Assembly (NCBI GenBank): GCA_942493375.1
Contig: OW818698.1
Coordinates: forward strand, 6,324,001-6,388,000
Direction: 5' to 3'
DNA: 64,000 nt
Source of the DNA: G942493375 sp942493375
GTDB taxonomy: Bacteria > Armatimonadota > UBA5829
The notes under the pieces were generated by a model, which did no database searches, was not told the DNA's origin, and saw only the letters and a list, made by a program, of their open reading frames with translations. Positions 34,478-43,725 of this stretch are shown here, one piece after another. The translations under genes and the position numbers were made by a program. How positions within the stretch are numbered: position 1 is the stretch's first letter; each line of letters begins with the position of its first letter.

Positions 34478-35947
34478 ATGGACACACAATCAGCGCTGGA
34501 GACGTATGGGCGGATATCGTCCGAGATGTACAGATTGGAATGTATCAGTTCTCTTCTGGGTTGGGACCAGCAGGTTTATATGCCGGAAGGTGGGGCAGAG
34601 GACCGGGCTTTGCAGGAGGAACTAATCCAGACTTTGCATCATCGCCTCGCTACTTCAGATGAATTGTGGCAATCAGTGGACTATCTTCATGAAAGAATGG
34701 ATGAACTGACTGAAGAGGACACAGTCAACATCCGTGAGACCCGCCGGAACCTTGAGAGGCAGCGAAAACTGCCTGAGGCGTTCGTAGCGGAGTGTGCCCG
34801 GACGTTTGCTGAAGGTTACAATGTATGGGTCAAGGCCAGGCCAGCCAATGACTTTGAAGCAGTCAAGGACGTATTGAGTCGGATTATCGAGCTTTCCCGC
34901 AAAGAGGCAGATATTGTTGGTTATGTAGGGCATCCCTATGATGCCTTGATCGATAAGTTTGAGCCTTATGGGACTATCGGTTTCATAAAACCACTGTTGA
35001 GCGATCTGGGAAATGAGCTTTCAAAGCTGGTGGGGCCTATTTCTGAAAAGTTTGGGTCTGTTAAGCCGATAAGCGGCAGTTTTCCGAAAGCCGATCAGGA
35101 AAAGCTTATTCGAAAAATAGTTACAGATATGGGATACAGCTTTGAAACCGGCAGGATCGACAATACGGCTCATCCGTTTATGACAAACATCGGCCGGAGA
35201 GATTTTCGGATTACTACTCATTATGATGAAACGGACTATAAGAAAGCCCTGTACAGCTCTATTCACGAGACTGGGCACGCATTGTATGAGCTGGGTTTTG
35301 CCTATGAAAATGCCGGCAAACCGATGGGCATGGCTGTTTCGATGGGTATCCATGAGTCGCAGTCAAGGCTGTGGGAAAACATAGTAGGGCGGAGCCATGA
35401 GTTCTGCAGTTACCTCTCGGAATTGCTTAAGGACAGCTGGGGTGCGCCGGAAAACCTGTGGGAACAAGTGAACCAGGTAAAACCGGGACTGATAAGGATA
35501 GATGCCGATGAGGTGACTTATTCTCTGCATGTAGTGATCAGGATGCTGCTGGAAGAGGCGCTAATGACAGGTGAGCTCTCTGTAGATGACTTGCCGTCTG
35601 CCTGGAACGATATGTATAAGAAATATCTGGGAGTAAGCTCGGATACCGACAAAGATGGTGTCATGCAGGATGTGCACTGGTATTCGGGAGCGATCGGATA
35701 TTTCCCATCATATGCGCTGGGAAATCTCTATAATTCTGCTATGTATGAGAAAGTCTCCAGTGAGAATTCGGATCTATCTGCGCAGATAAGTAGAGGTGAG
35801 TTCGGCCCGTTGTTGAACTGGCTTGGGGAGAATGTTCACAGGCACGGAATGCGCTATAATGCCCGAGATTTGATAACGCATATAACCGGAAAAGATTTGA
35901 GCACAGGACCGTTCTTGAAATATGTGAAGGCTAAGTTTGGGGTTTAG
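34478..35947 (+). CDS. Carboxypeptidase Taq (M32 metallopeptidase)
   Basis: 489 aa. A zinc carboxypeptidase of family M32, with HETGH (IHETGHALYELGF) supplying two histidines and the general base, and the downstream GIHESQSRLWEN supplying the third ligand glutamate. SLLGWDQQVYMP near the N-terminus and the C-terminal SGAIGYFPSYALGNLYN are M32 hallmarks. It removes C-terminal amino acids from peptides in the cytoplasm. The ATG lies behind AAGGCAGG. It stands alone upstream of an antisense tRNA. Confidence 0.93.
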   Translation: MDTQSALETYGRISSEMYRLECISSLLGWDQQVYMPEGGAEDRALQEELIQTLHHRLATSDELWQSVDYLHERMDELTEEDTVNIRETRRNLERQRKLPEAFVAECARTFAEGYNVWVKARPANDFEAVKDVLSRIIELSRKEADIVGYVGHPYDALIDKFEPYGTIGFIKPLLSDLGNELSKLVGPISEKFGSVKPISGSFPKADQEKLIRKIVTDMGYSFETGRIDNTAHPFMTNIGRRDFRITTHYDETDYKKALYSSIHETGHALYELGFAYENAGKPMGMAVSMGIHESQSRLWENIVGRSHEFCSYLSELLKDSWGAPENLWEQVNQVKPGLIRIDADEVTYSLHVVIRMLLEEALMTGELSVDDLPSAWNDMYKKYLGVSSDTDKDGVMQDVHWYSGAIGYFPSYALGNLYNSAMYEKVSSENSDLSAQISRGEFGPLLNWLGENVHRHGMRYNARDLITHITGKDLSTGPFLKYVKAKFGV

Positions 35948-35974
35948 TGGGATAACTGCTGGAGAAGAAAAACA

Positions 35975-36060
35975 TGGTGCCGAAGAGAAGAGTCGAACTT
36001 CCACACTCTTGCGAGTACATGGTCCTGAACCATGCGCGTCTGCCATTCCGCCACTTCGGC
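35975..36060 (-). tRNA. tRNA-Leu (CAG)
   Basis: 86 nt including an encoded CCA. The acceptor GCCGAAG pairs with CTTCGGC, the anticodon loop is TTCAGGA (CAG), and a long variable arm and TTCGA T-loop are present. Confidence 0.93.
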
Positions 36061-36076
36061 ACTGTGGTCAAGCATT

Positions 36077-36106
36077 ATTATAATGGGGGATTGGGTGCTT
36101 TGTCAA
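36077..36106 (-). promoter_or_regulatory. Promoter of tRNA-Leu (CAG)
   Basis: On the minus strand, TTGACA (complement of 36101-36106) and TATAAT (complement of 36077-36082) are 18 bases apart, ending 16 bases before the mature tRNA. Confidence 0.75.
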
Positions 36107-36152
36107 TAGCCGGTTTATCGAATTCCTGATCATATTGGGAGTTGATGCGATC

Positions 36153-36232
36153 TAACCCGCATTATTCATGATTGACTCAGCTTTTGTCTCTACTGCCAGC
36201 CAAAAGTGAAGCTTGGTGAATAATGCGGGTTA
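36153..36232. repeat. 80-bp palindromic element, copy A
   Basis: It has perfect 15-bp terminal inverted repeats (36153-36167 and 36218-36232) and an internal 6-bp stem (CTTTTG/CAAAAG). Two further copies occur at 38841 and 47832. It carries no ORF. It lies just upstream of the 836-residue protein gene, and copy B lies just downstream in the same orientation. Confidence 0.9.
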
Positions 36233-36327
36233 ATTGTTGACATATGGCTGCCTCTGGGAGATAATTGCAGCCAGCATTGAAGTGAAAAACTATAGATATT
36301 CAAGCAACACATATAGAGGTAATCGTA

Positions 36328-38838
36328 TTGGAAAAACGTTTGATTGAAACTATTGATTGTACTACTGAGTTTATCGGTGATCGTTTTTTTAGCAGTCATC
36401 CCACCAGTATTAAGGAATCTTCTGCGGGAATTTATCGAGAAGCAGCGAGTGAACCACTTGCCAGGTTTGGATATAAATTTACCATAAATGACCTAAGCAA
36501 ACCGCATCTCCTTGTTATATACATTCCGGATGACAAGCGTCGCAATATGACTATTGCAGATGGTATAGGATATGACTTGAATACTGGAGTGCTTACCGGT
36601 GGCGCTCAACCAATTACCGGGAATATGCTCAAGTTGGAGTATGTGTTCTGGTCTCGTCTTCCTGAGTGGTCGATTGTGTTTATGACTTACGGGCGAAATG
36701 AACCGGCTGCAGTTTCTAAAGTGGAGATATATGAGCTGGATTCACTTCCCGAGGGTAGAATTCCAACTGAACCGTCCGGGTTGCAGTTGCGTGAGATTGG
36801 TACGCAGTATGAAGATCCCTGTGGGAATCTTGGCAGTGAAGGCGCGATGGACATAGAGACCTGGGTTGATCGGGCTGTAGCATACCTGAGTTCTACGGGT
36901 CAGAACCTTTTGGTTTATCCTCTTTCGTGGTATCACGGACCGATGTTCCCGTCGCAGAATGAACCATCAGATGGATTGGGAATCAAGATCGATTCAGACC
37001 GGCTTGTATATGGCTGGTACACCACTCAACCTGATGACTGGTATAAAAACCTCCTGACCAAACTTGGAGACAAGGGGATAGGCTTTGTCGGTTCGTTGAC
37101 TCTGATGAGATTGGGCAGTCTTATGGCACAGATGAATCTGGATGAAGAATCTGTAAAGGGTGGGGCAGAGACGATTAACAATGTTCTATCTGATGGACAG
37201 ATTCAACCTGGAACCATGGACTGGACACCGATATATAATGCCAAAAACTATCCTGCAATCCTTGAAAAAGGAAAAGGTGAAGATGGTACTCCTCCTTTTA
37301 TCGAAGGACATGCTTTTGCATATGGAGAAAAGACAGGAGCTACCAGTTCGTGTCCATGTGGTCCGATATTCAATCCGTTGCATCCTAAGGTCCAGGAAGC
37401 CATAATCCGCTTTGCGCGTGAGATTGCTGCCAGATATGGGTCTTACGGAGCGTTTCGCGGGATTGCATTCAATATGTACAAGACCTGTATGCCTTGGTTT
37501 GGATCCCTCAAGTCCGGATATGATGATTACACAGTCGGTAAGTTTGAGGAAGAAACGGGAATAACTGTTCCGGTAGAAAAAACAGATCCTGAGCGTTTCA
37601 GCAAGCGATATGAATACCTTACACAGGTATGCAGAAAAGCGTGGATAGACTGGAGATGCTTGCGGATACGTGATCTCATTCGAGCAGTCAGAGATGCAAT
37701 GCACCTGGAGCGGGCTGACCTGACTGTCAATGTGACTCTGTGGCAGGAGACATTTATGCCTCAGACACTGGGTGGTCCCAGTCCGGCAACTCAGTTATTT
37801 GCCAGAGACTATGCAAAGAACCTTTATGCAGAGGCCGGGATTGACATTGATCTTTTCGCTGATGAGAACTGCATTGAGGTAGGAATGGAGATGGGGAACT
37901 CGCGGGACCGGGGAGGTCACGGAGCCGACCCTAATATAGGCTCCGAAGCTCCTCTTTATCAGCGAACACCATATAGAGACCAGGATTATCTAGACGCTGT
38001 TACATTGAGATCACTTGAAAGCGTCAAGGATGCATCTGCGTTTTTGTTTGACTGCTGGGTAGAAGTCTGGGGAGATCACCGGTGGTGTAATATCGAAGGA
38101 GATCCACGATTCAAGCAGACTCCCACAGGCGGAACCTTTTTAATGAAGACCATTCGGGAGGATGATGGGTACTGGTGGAAACCCGGGTTAATGATAACTC
38201 CTCATTTCTTCCTGGGAGATCACTATCTGGAATCATTTGCTCATGCAGTTGCAGAGTTTGATGCAATGCGCATAGCAAGAGGAGGTCTGTTCCTGGATAG
38301 AGCTCATGGTGATCTGATGAGGAAGTTCTCAGCGGGCTATTCAGTATTACCGAAAGTGCCATTTGAGACTGTTGGCACTTCAACCGATCCTGTTGCAGTT
38401 CGACAAAAAATGGTAGATGGAAATCTATATTTCTATGCAGTTAACCGGGAGTATTATTCTGTGGATGTGAGTATTCAACTCTCTGAAGAGTCCAAAGTCA
38501 AAGACTTGGTTTCTGGCGAAGTGATGGATACTGGTGAAGTGAAATTGATGCTTGGTGCATATGAGATAAGGAGTTTCTCATCGGTAGATTCGATAACGAT
38601 CACGGAGTGCTCTGCAAAGGTTCCAGATGAGATTTGCAGCGCTATGATCAGTGAAGCTGAAACAGCACTCACTAGTATTGCTAAAGTCCGCGAACTTGGG
38701 AAAGATGTTCCAGGGATGGATGAAATTGAAGCAGGTCTGCAGAATGCAATCTGCAGCAAACGCCTTGCCTGGATACGCAGAGCTGTGGGCGGATATGTAG
38801 TGAACAAATGCAAGGAAGTAGCATCCAGCGCTTCTTGA
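36328..38838 (+). CDS. Uncharacterised glycosidase-like protein
   Basis: 836 aa, TTG start behind AGAGGT. I do not recognise the family with confidence. The central 450 residues look like a TIM-barrel carbohydrate enzyme: VDRAVAYLSSTGQNLLVYPLSWY, AARYGSYGAFRGIAFNMY, acidic candidates in DLFADENCIEVGMEMG and FDCWVEVWGDHRW, and an aromatic-rich DDGYWWKPGLMITPHFF. The N-terminal 150 residues are beta-rich and the last 70 helical. There is no signal peptide. It is bracketed by two copies of the 80-bp element, copy B starting 2 bases after the stop. The neighbouring fucosidase suggests polysaccharide degradation. Confidence 0.65.
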   Translation: MEKRLIETIDCTTEFIGDRFFSSHPTSIKESSAGIYREAASEPLARFGYKFTINDLSKPHLLVIYIPDDKRRNMTIADGIGYDLNTGVLTGGAQPITGNMLKLEYVFWSRLPEWSIVFMTYGRNEPAAVSKVEIYELDSLPEGRIPTEPSGLQLREIGTQYEDPCGNLGSEGAMDIETWVDRAVAYLSSTGQNLLVYPLSWYHGPMFPSQNEPSDGLGIKIDSDRLVYGWYTTQPDDWYKNLLTKLGDKGIGFVGSLTLMRLGSLMAQMNLDEESVKGGAETINNVLSDGQIQPGTMDWTPIYNAKNYPAILEKGKGEDGTPPFIEGHAFAYGEKTGATSSCPCGPIFNPLHPKVQEAIIRFAREIAARYGSYGAFRGIAFNMYKTCMPWFGSLKSGYDDYTVGKFEEETGITVPVEKTDPERFSKRYEYLTQVCRKAWIDWRCLRIRDLIRAVRDAMHLERADLTVNVTLWQETFMPQTLGGPSPATQLFARDYAKNLYAEAGIDIDLFADENCIEVGMEMGNSRDRGGHGADPNIGSEAPLYQRTPYRDQDYLDAVTLRSLESVKDASAFLFDCWVEVWGDHRWCNIEGDPRFKQTPTGGTFLMKTIREDDGYWWKPGLMITPHFFLGDHYLESFAHAVAEFDAMRIARGGLFLDRAHGDLMRKFSAGYSVLPKVPFETVGTSTDPVAVRQKMVDGNLYFYAVNREYYSVDVSIQLSEESKVKDLVSGEVMDTGEVKLMLGAYEIRSFSSVDSITITECSAKVPDEICSAMISEAETALTSIAKVRELGKDVPGMDEIEAGLQNAICSKRLAWIRRAVGGYVVNKCKEVASSAS

Positions 38839-38840
38839 AT

Positions 38841-38920
38841 TATCCCGCATTATTCGTGATTGATTCAGCTTTTGTCTATACTGCCAGCCAAAAGCGAAGC
38901 TTGGTGAATAATGCGGGTTA
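38841..38920. repeat. 80-bp palindromic element, copy B
   Basis: Same length and orientation as copy A with a handful of substitutions; the left end has one change from the perfect inverted repeat. It starts immediately after the stop of the upstream gene. Confidence 0.9.
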
Positions 38921-39016
38921 TTATATAGAATGTCTGAAGGAATGGTATTGGTAAAGGTAGAACCATACCAAAGGTCTTTTATAAGAGCCCTATATGATAT
39001 CGGAGGAATATATTCG

Positions 39017-40336
39017 ATGAGTCTCCAAACAAAAAAAACAGCGGGCGATACCGATTGGTTCGTCCATGATCGGTTCGGAATGTTCATACACTGGGGGCTG
39101 TATGCTCAGCCTGCCAGGCATGAGTGGATCAAACAGATGGAAGAAATTCCTGATGCTGTGTATGATATGTATTTCAGGCACTTCGATCCTGATTTGTATG
39201 ATCCTGAAATTTGGGCGAAAGCTGCAGCGGATGCTGGAATGAAGTATTTCGTTGTGACTACAAAACATCACGAAGGCTTCTGTATGTGGGATTCAGCTCT
39301 CACAGATTATAAATCCACCAATACACCTTGCGGGAAAGACCTGATCCGGCCTATGGTGGATGCATTTCGTGGGCAAGGACTGCGAGCTGGTCTGTATCAT
39401 TCATTGATCGACTGGCATCATCCTGATTATATCATCGATGACCTGCATTCAATGCGCAACAACCCGGATCGCGCGAAGATGAATGAACCTCGCGACCAGA
39501 AGAGATACATCGAGTATCTGCACGGTCAGGTTGAAGAACTGCTGACCAAATATGGCAAGATCGATGTCATGTGGTTCGACTTCAGCTATCCCTCTCACAA
39601 GAATCCTGATGGCACAGATTATATCGGCAAGGGGCACGAAGACTGGGACGCAGACAGACTGGTCGATATGATTCGCAGACTCAATCCTGGTATCATTCTT
39701 GACGACCGTTTGGACCTGCCGAACAGGGACGATTCGTGGGATATCAAGACTCCTGAGCAGTTCCAGGCAAGGGAATGGGTTAAAGTCAATGGCCAGCCGG
39801 TTGTTTGGGAAGCCTGTCAGACATTCTCTGGTGCCTGGGGATATCACAGGGATGAAGAGACCTGGAAGAGTATGGACCAACTTATTCAAATGCTGGTAGA
39901 TACTGTCAGCAAAGGTGGAAACCTGCTTCTGAACGTTGGACCTACCGGCCGGGGCGAGTTCGATGAAAGGGCACTAAGCCGACTGCAGGGAATGGGTGAG
40001 TGGATGAAGAGACACAACCGCTCAATCTACGGTTGTACCCAGGCCCCTGAAGAGTTCAAAGCCCCACAGGATTGCAGACTTACATACAATCCTGTCACCA
40101 ACAGAATGTATGTCCATGTGTTTGCATGGCCGTTCGTTCATTTGCATCTTGATGGTTTTGCAGGCAAGGTCGAGTACGCTCAGTTACTGAACGATGCATC
40201 TGAGATCAAGATGAGCGGATTACTTGAGTGGCAGCAGGTAGTCGAAGGCAAGCCTTCAGATGATGTCCTGACACTGACTTTACCAGTCAAGAAACCCAAT
40301 GTTACGGTACCTGTAATCGAATTGTTCATGAAATAG
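39017..40336 (+). CDS. Alpha-L-fucosidase (GH29)
   Basis: 439 aa from ATG 39017, 10 bases after CGGAGG; the frame extends 29 codons further without similarity. It has GH29 features: RFGMFIHWGLY, YFVVTTKHHEGFCMWDS, and the nucleophile aspartate in KIDVMWFDFSYP, plus DDRLDLP, CQTFSGAWGYH and GGNLLLNVGPTGRGE. It hydrolyses terminal alpha-linked fucose. There is no signal peptide, so it probably acts inside the cell on imported oligosaccharides. A strong terminator follows. Confidence 0.93.
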   Translation: MSLQTKKTAGDTDWFVHDRFGMFIHWGLYAQPARHEWIKQMEEIPDAVYDMYFRHFDPDLYDPEIWAKAAADAGMKYFVVTTKHHEGFCMWDSALTDYKSTNTPCGKDLIRPMVDAFRGQGLRAGLYHSLIDWHHPDYIIDDLHSMRNNPDRAKMNEPRDQKRYIEYLHGQVEELLTKYGKIDVMWFDFSYPSHKNPDGTDYIGKGHEDWDADRLVDMIRRLNPGIILDDRLDLPNRDDSWDIKTPEQFQAREWVKVNGQPVVWEACQTFSGAWGYHRDEETWKSMDQLIQMLVDTVSKGGNLLLNVGPTGRGEFDERALSRLQGMGEWMKRHNRSIYGCTQAPEEFKAPQDCRLTYNPVTNRMYVHVFAWPFVHLHLDGFAGKVEYAQLLNDASEIKMSGLLEWQQVVEGKPSDDVLTLTLPVKKPNVTVPVIELFMK

Positions 40337-40381
40337 AGCATTGTGATGCAGGCATCCTGTCTGCAAAATAGAAAATAAACT

Positions 40382-40411
40382 GGGAGCACTTTATGTGCTC
40401 CCTTTCTTGTT
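40382..40411 (+). terminator. Intrinsic terminator after the fucosidase gene
   Basis: A perfect 8-bp stem GGGAGCAC/GTGCTCCC (40382-40389 with 40395-40402), a 5-base loop and TTTCTTGTT follow the gene by 45 bases. Confidence 0.85.
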
Positions 40412-40444
40412 ATTTGTTATAGTCCTTGTCAATGGAGGATACAC

Positions 40445-41920
40445 ATGAAAACGTTATTATTTTTTGATGATTGGTTGATTCAGGAACAGCGGGGATTGAC
40501 CCGCAAGTTTTTTCAGGCGGAGCCTTACCCCGGTTTTGAACCCTATTATGATCCCACTCTTCAGCACTCATTTTGTCATCCAATAGTTCGTAAGAACCCT
40601 GAGACAGGTCGCTATACTATGTGGGCCAGCGGGTCTGTTGATATATCCAAAGGTGATGAAGGGTTCTCTCTTTGTATATATGATTCTGAGGATGGACTGG
40701 ACTTTAAACCAGTGCAATTATCTAAACGGGTAGACAGGCTGGCTTCGGATCAGGCGCCACATGCTGTTTTCAGCGGGCGCTGGAGTTCGGCTGGTTCTTC
40801 ATTGTTCTATGATGAGCGTGAAACGGATCCTGCTAAACGTTACAAGGTTGCTTATTCAGAGATTGCAGGAGCGCATTTGGTAGATGATGATGTCAACAAG
40901 GTGGCTTACTCTTCGGATGGAATTCACTGGACTATAGATGATCAGGCATTGTGGAGAAAGAATGTCACTGACACTTTCTACAGCATTATTTTCAATCCGT
41001 ATACTGAGAAATATCAGTTTACCGGCAGACCGATCTGGGGTGATCGTCGTATAACGCTTTATCAGACTCAAGACTGGCACAATTGGGAGAAACCTCTGGT
41101 TGTGGTATCACCGGATCCGATGGACCCACCTTGTGTTGAGTTCTATGGTATGCCTCAGTTTTGCTATGAAGGGTATTTCCTGGGCTATTTGTGGCGAATG
41201 CACGCTGCTTATGATGATTATGGCCTTGCTGTGCGTATGAAGGGGCGGGTGGATTCAGAGCTGGTTTACAGTATCAATGGTATTAACTGGAACCGGACCA
41301 ACAGGGAGTCGTTCCTGCCTGACATGGGGATAGGTTCGAGAGGATTCCTTGGCGAATATCCGAGTTGTCTGATGGATGATGGGGACTGGTTGAGGGTATA
41401 TTGCACGTCATACATCGGTGAACACGATGAAGTTATGGAAGCCGGCAAACAGATATCCTATCTGACAGCATATCGATATCGTAAAGACGGATTTTGTGCG
41501 CTGCAGACGCATTCAGAGAAGGGATTTATGGTGCTTCGTCCGATGGTAGCAAAGGGCGGGGTAATAACGATCAATACTCAGACAACGATGTGTGGCGGTG
41601 TAAGAGCAGAATTGCGAATGGTCCCGGATAATACTCCAATTCCAGGCTTTGAGATGGAGAACTCTATTCCAATAGTTGGGGATTCAACCAATGCTGTCCT
41701 GAAGTGGAAGAACCGGGAATCGATCAATGTTCTAGCCGGACAGCCATTCAGACTGGTCCTGGAACTTGATCAAGCCAGAGTTTTTGCAGTGCGTATGGAT
41801 GCGAATTATGTGTTTGCAAGTATTGAGCAGACCAATCTATTCGGGGATTATACTATGGAGCATGCAAAAATGCCGCTGCCATGGTTTACACATGGCAGGA
41901 ATGATGATTATCCAAAATAG
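40445..41920 (+). CDS. Beta-propeller glycosidase-like protein
   Basis: 491 aa from ATG 40445 behind TGGAGGA. Repeated blade-like motifs (GRYTMWASGS, VAYSSDGIHWTI, LYQTQDWHNWEKP, VYSINGINWNRT, FLGEYPSCLMDDGDWLRVY) indicate a five-bladed beta-propeller as in GH32/43-type enzymes. A C-terminal beta-sandwich follows from about residue 370. Catalytic residues cannot be assigned from sequence alone. There is no signal peptide. It sits next to the fucosidase but behind its own terminator boundary. Confidence 0.6.
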   Translation: MKTLLFFDDWLIQEQRGLTRKFFQAEPYPGFEPYYDPTLQHSFCHPIVRKNPETGRYTMWASGSVDISKGDEGFSLCIYDSEDGLDFKPVQLSKRVDRLASDQAPHAVFSGRWSSAGSSLFYDERETDPAKRYKVAYSEIAGAHLVDDDVNKVAYSSDGIHWTIDDQALWRKNVTDTFYSIIFNPYTEKYQFTGRPIWGDRRITLYQTQDWHNWEKPLVVVSPDPMDPPCVEFYGMPQFCYEGYFLGYLWRMHAAYDDYGLAVRMKGRVDSELVYSINGINWNRTNRESFLPDMGIGSRGFLGEYPSCLMDDGDWLRVYCTSYIGEHDEVMEAGKQISYLTAYRYRKDGFCALQTHSEKGFMVLRPMVAKGGVITINTQTTMCGGVRAELRMVPDNTPIPGFEMENSIPIVGDSTNAVLKWKNRESINVLAGQPFRLVLELDQARVFAVRMDANYVFASIEQTNLFGDYTMEHAKMPLPWFTHGRNDDYPK

Positions 41921-42046
41921 CATGATGTGCCTCTGCTGAATACAGGTAAAGAGGCTTGTAAATGTTTCCTATTAATATGTGATTTATGGTTTATATGTCT
42001 GCAAATCACGGTAGGATTACGTTATCCTTTAGTGGGGGTGGTTATC

Positions 42047-42220
42047 ATGCCCAAAGATCCTGTGTGTGGACATTATGTCGACAAGAGTACTCCATATAAG
42101 CAGGAACATGATGGTGAGACCTATTACTTCTGCTGCCTTGACTGTATGGAAGAATATGAATATGGAGTTGAGACAATGGATGAAGTAGGAGATGAATCGA
42201 TTGATGTGATCGAGAGATAA
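42047..42220 (+). CDS. Small YHS-domain protein
   Basis: 57 aa from ATG 42047 behind GGGGGTGG; the longer upstream frame has no similarity. It has DPVCGHYVDKSTPYKQEHDG and YYFCCLDCMEEYE, a YHS domain with metal-binding cysteines, often found in metal trafficking proteins or as a lone domain. The partner is unknown. A terminator follows. Confidence 0.85.
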   Translation: MPKDPVCGHYVDKSTPYKQEHDGETYYFCCLDCMEEYEYGVETMDEVGDESIDVIER

Positions 42221-42250
42221 GTTGCTACTTCAATATTTGTGGGCTAAATC

Positions 42251-42292
42251 GGGACTCTCAAAGGTTGCAGCCTCTGGGAGTCCGTTTTTATT
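42251..42292 (+). terminator. Terminator after the YHS gene
   Basis: GGACTC/GAGTCC closes a stem whose inside contains AGG/CCT, and GTTTTTA follows. It lies just upstream of the aspA promoter. Confidence 0.7.
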
Positions 42293-42297
42293 GGTGG

Positions 42298-42303
42298 TAT
42301 AAT
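42298..42303 (+). promoter_or_regulatory. -10 box immediately before aspA
   Basis: A perfect TATAAT ends 6 bases before the aspA ATG, so transcription would start at or next to the start codon. No ribosome site is present between. No good -35 is seen. This suggests a leaderless mRNA. Confidence 0.4.
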
Positions 42304-42309
42304 CAATTT

Positions 42310-43716
42310 ATGGAAACTAGACTGGAACACGATCTACTTGGTCAACTGAATGTACCTGCTGAAGCATACTATGGCATACACGCTCTCAGATCATCAAGGA
42401 GTTTTCACCTGTTGGGATTACCAATACATCCTGGTCTGATCCGCGCTCTTGCTGATGTTAAGTATGCTTGTGCTGAAGCGAATAAACTGACGGGATATTT
42501 AGATGATCAGCTGGCTGAAGCGATACAGAGTGCATGCAAGCGTGTAGCTTCCGGGGAGCTTAACTCTGAGTTCATTACGGATGCATTGCAGGGTGGGGCG
42601 GGTACTTCCGCCAATATGAATGCCAATGAAGTCATAGCCAACGCAGCACTGGAGATTCTGGGACATGCCAAAGGGGATTATGTTGTAGTCCATCCGTTGG
42701 ATCATGTAAATTTGTCACAGTCTACCAATGATGTCTTTCCAACTGCTGTCAGGCTGGCTGCCATACGTTTACTTGTGCCTGCCAGTGAAGCTATGGCACG
42801 CTTGCAGGCAGCGTTTCAAGCCAAGGAATCTGAGTTTGCAGGGGTGCTTAAAGTAGGGCGGACTGAGATGCAGGACGCTGTTCCTGTGACTCTCGGACAG
42901 GAGTTCTCGGCATGGGCTCAGGCGGTCCAGAGGGACTGGTGGAGGCTTTATAAGGTTGAGGAACGGCTGCGCCAGGTGAACCTTGGGGGAACTGCTGTTG
43001 GCACTGGTCTCAATGCAGATAAAGAGTATGTCTATCTAGTCGTAAACTGTCTCAGGGATTATACTGGCATAAATATTTCTCGTGCTGAGAATATGATTGA
43101 TGTAACTCAGAACTGCGATGTTTTTGTGGAAGTATCGGGAATGATCAAGGCTGCCGCTGTGAACCTTCACAAGATTGCTTCCGACCTCAGGCTTTTGAGC
43201 AGTGGCCCAAGAGCGGGTTTTGGGGAAATATCTCTGCCATCATTGCAAGCAGGGAGTTCCATTATGCCGGGTAAGGTGAACCCTACAGCCACAGAGGCAG
43301 TCAGCCAGGCTGCTTTCCAGATCATGGCGAATGACCATGCGATATCTCTGTGTGCGATGAGTGGGCAGCTGGAGCTGAATGCATTCTTGCCGCTGTTAGC
43401 ACATAACCTGTTCCAGTCGCTGGAACTACTTACGGGGGCAGCCGACCTGTTGAATGAGGACTGTGTAGCAGGTATTACAGCAAATATAGACAATTGCTCC
43501 AGGCACATAGAAGACAGCTTTGCGCTGTTGACAGCCCTCAGCCCCTATGTTGGTTATGAAAAAGCTTCTCAGATGGCTTTAGAAGCGCATGAAACGGGTA
43601 AAACTATAAGGCAGATAGCAACGGAGTCCGGGGACTTCTCTGTAGAGCAGCTGACCCGGATAATGGACCCGATTGAAATGACAAGACCTGGAATAGCAGG
43701 GCTTGAAGAGGAGTAA
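42310..43716 (+). CDS. aspA: Aspartate ammonia-lyase
   Basis: 468 aa. Converts aspartate to fumarate and ammonia. The fumarase/aspartase superfamily signature GSSIMPGKVNPT is present, along with AGTSANMNANEVIANAALE, HPLDHVNLSQSTNDVFPTAVR and GRTEMQDAVPVTLGQEFSAW, closer to aspartase than to class II fumarase. The start ATG 42310 matches the family METRLEHDLLG opening; no Shine-Dalgarno is visible. It is 9 bases upstream of hydF, an association known from [FeFe]-hydrogenase maturation loci in several anaerobes. Confidence 0.9.
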   Translation: METRLEHDLLGQLNVPAEAYYGIHALRSSRSFHLLGLPIHPGLIRALADVKYACAEANKLTGYLDDQLAEAIQSACKRVASGELNSEFITDALQGGAGTSANMNANEVIANAALEILGHAKGDYVVVHPLDHVNLSQSTNDVFPTAVRLAAIRLLVPASEAMARLQAAFQAKESEFAGVLKVGRTEMQDAVPVTLGQEFSAWAQAVQRDWWRLYKVEERLRQVNLGGTAVGTGLNADKEYVYLVVNCLRDYTGINISRAENMIDVTQNCDVFVEVSGMIKAAAVNLHKIASDLRLLSSGPRAGFGEISLPSLQAGSSIMPGKVNPTATEAVSQAAFQIMANDHAISLCAMSGQLELNAFLPLLAHNLFQSLELLTGAADLLNEDCVAGITANIDNCSRHIEDSFALLTALSPYVGYEKASQMALEAHETGKTIRQIATESGDFSVEQLTRIMDPIEMTRPGIAGLEEE

Positions 43717-43725
43717 ACAAACTCG

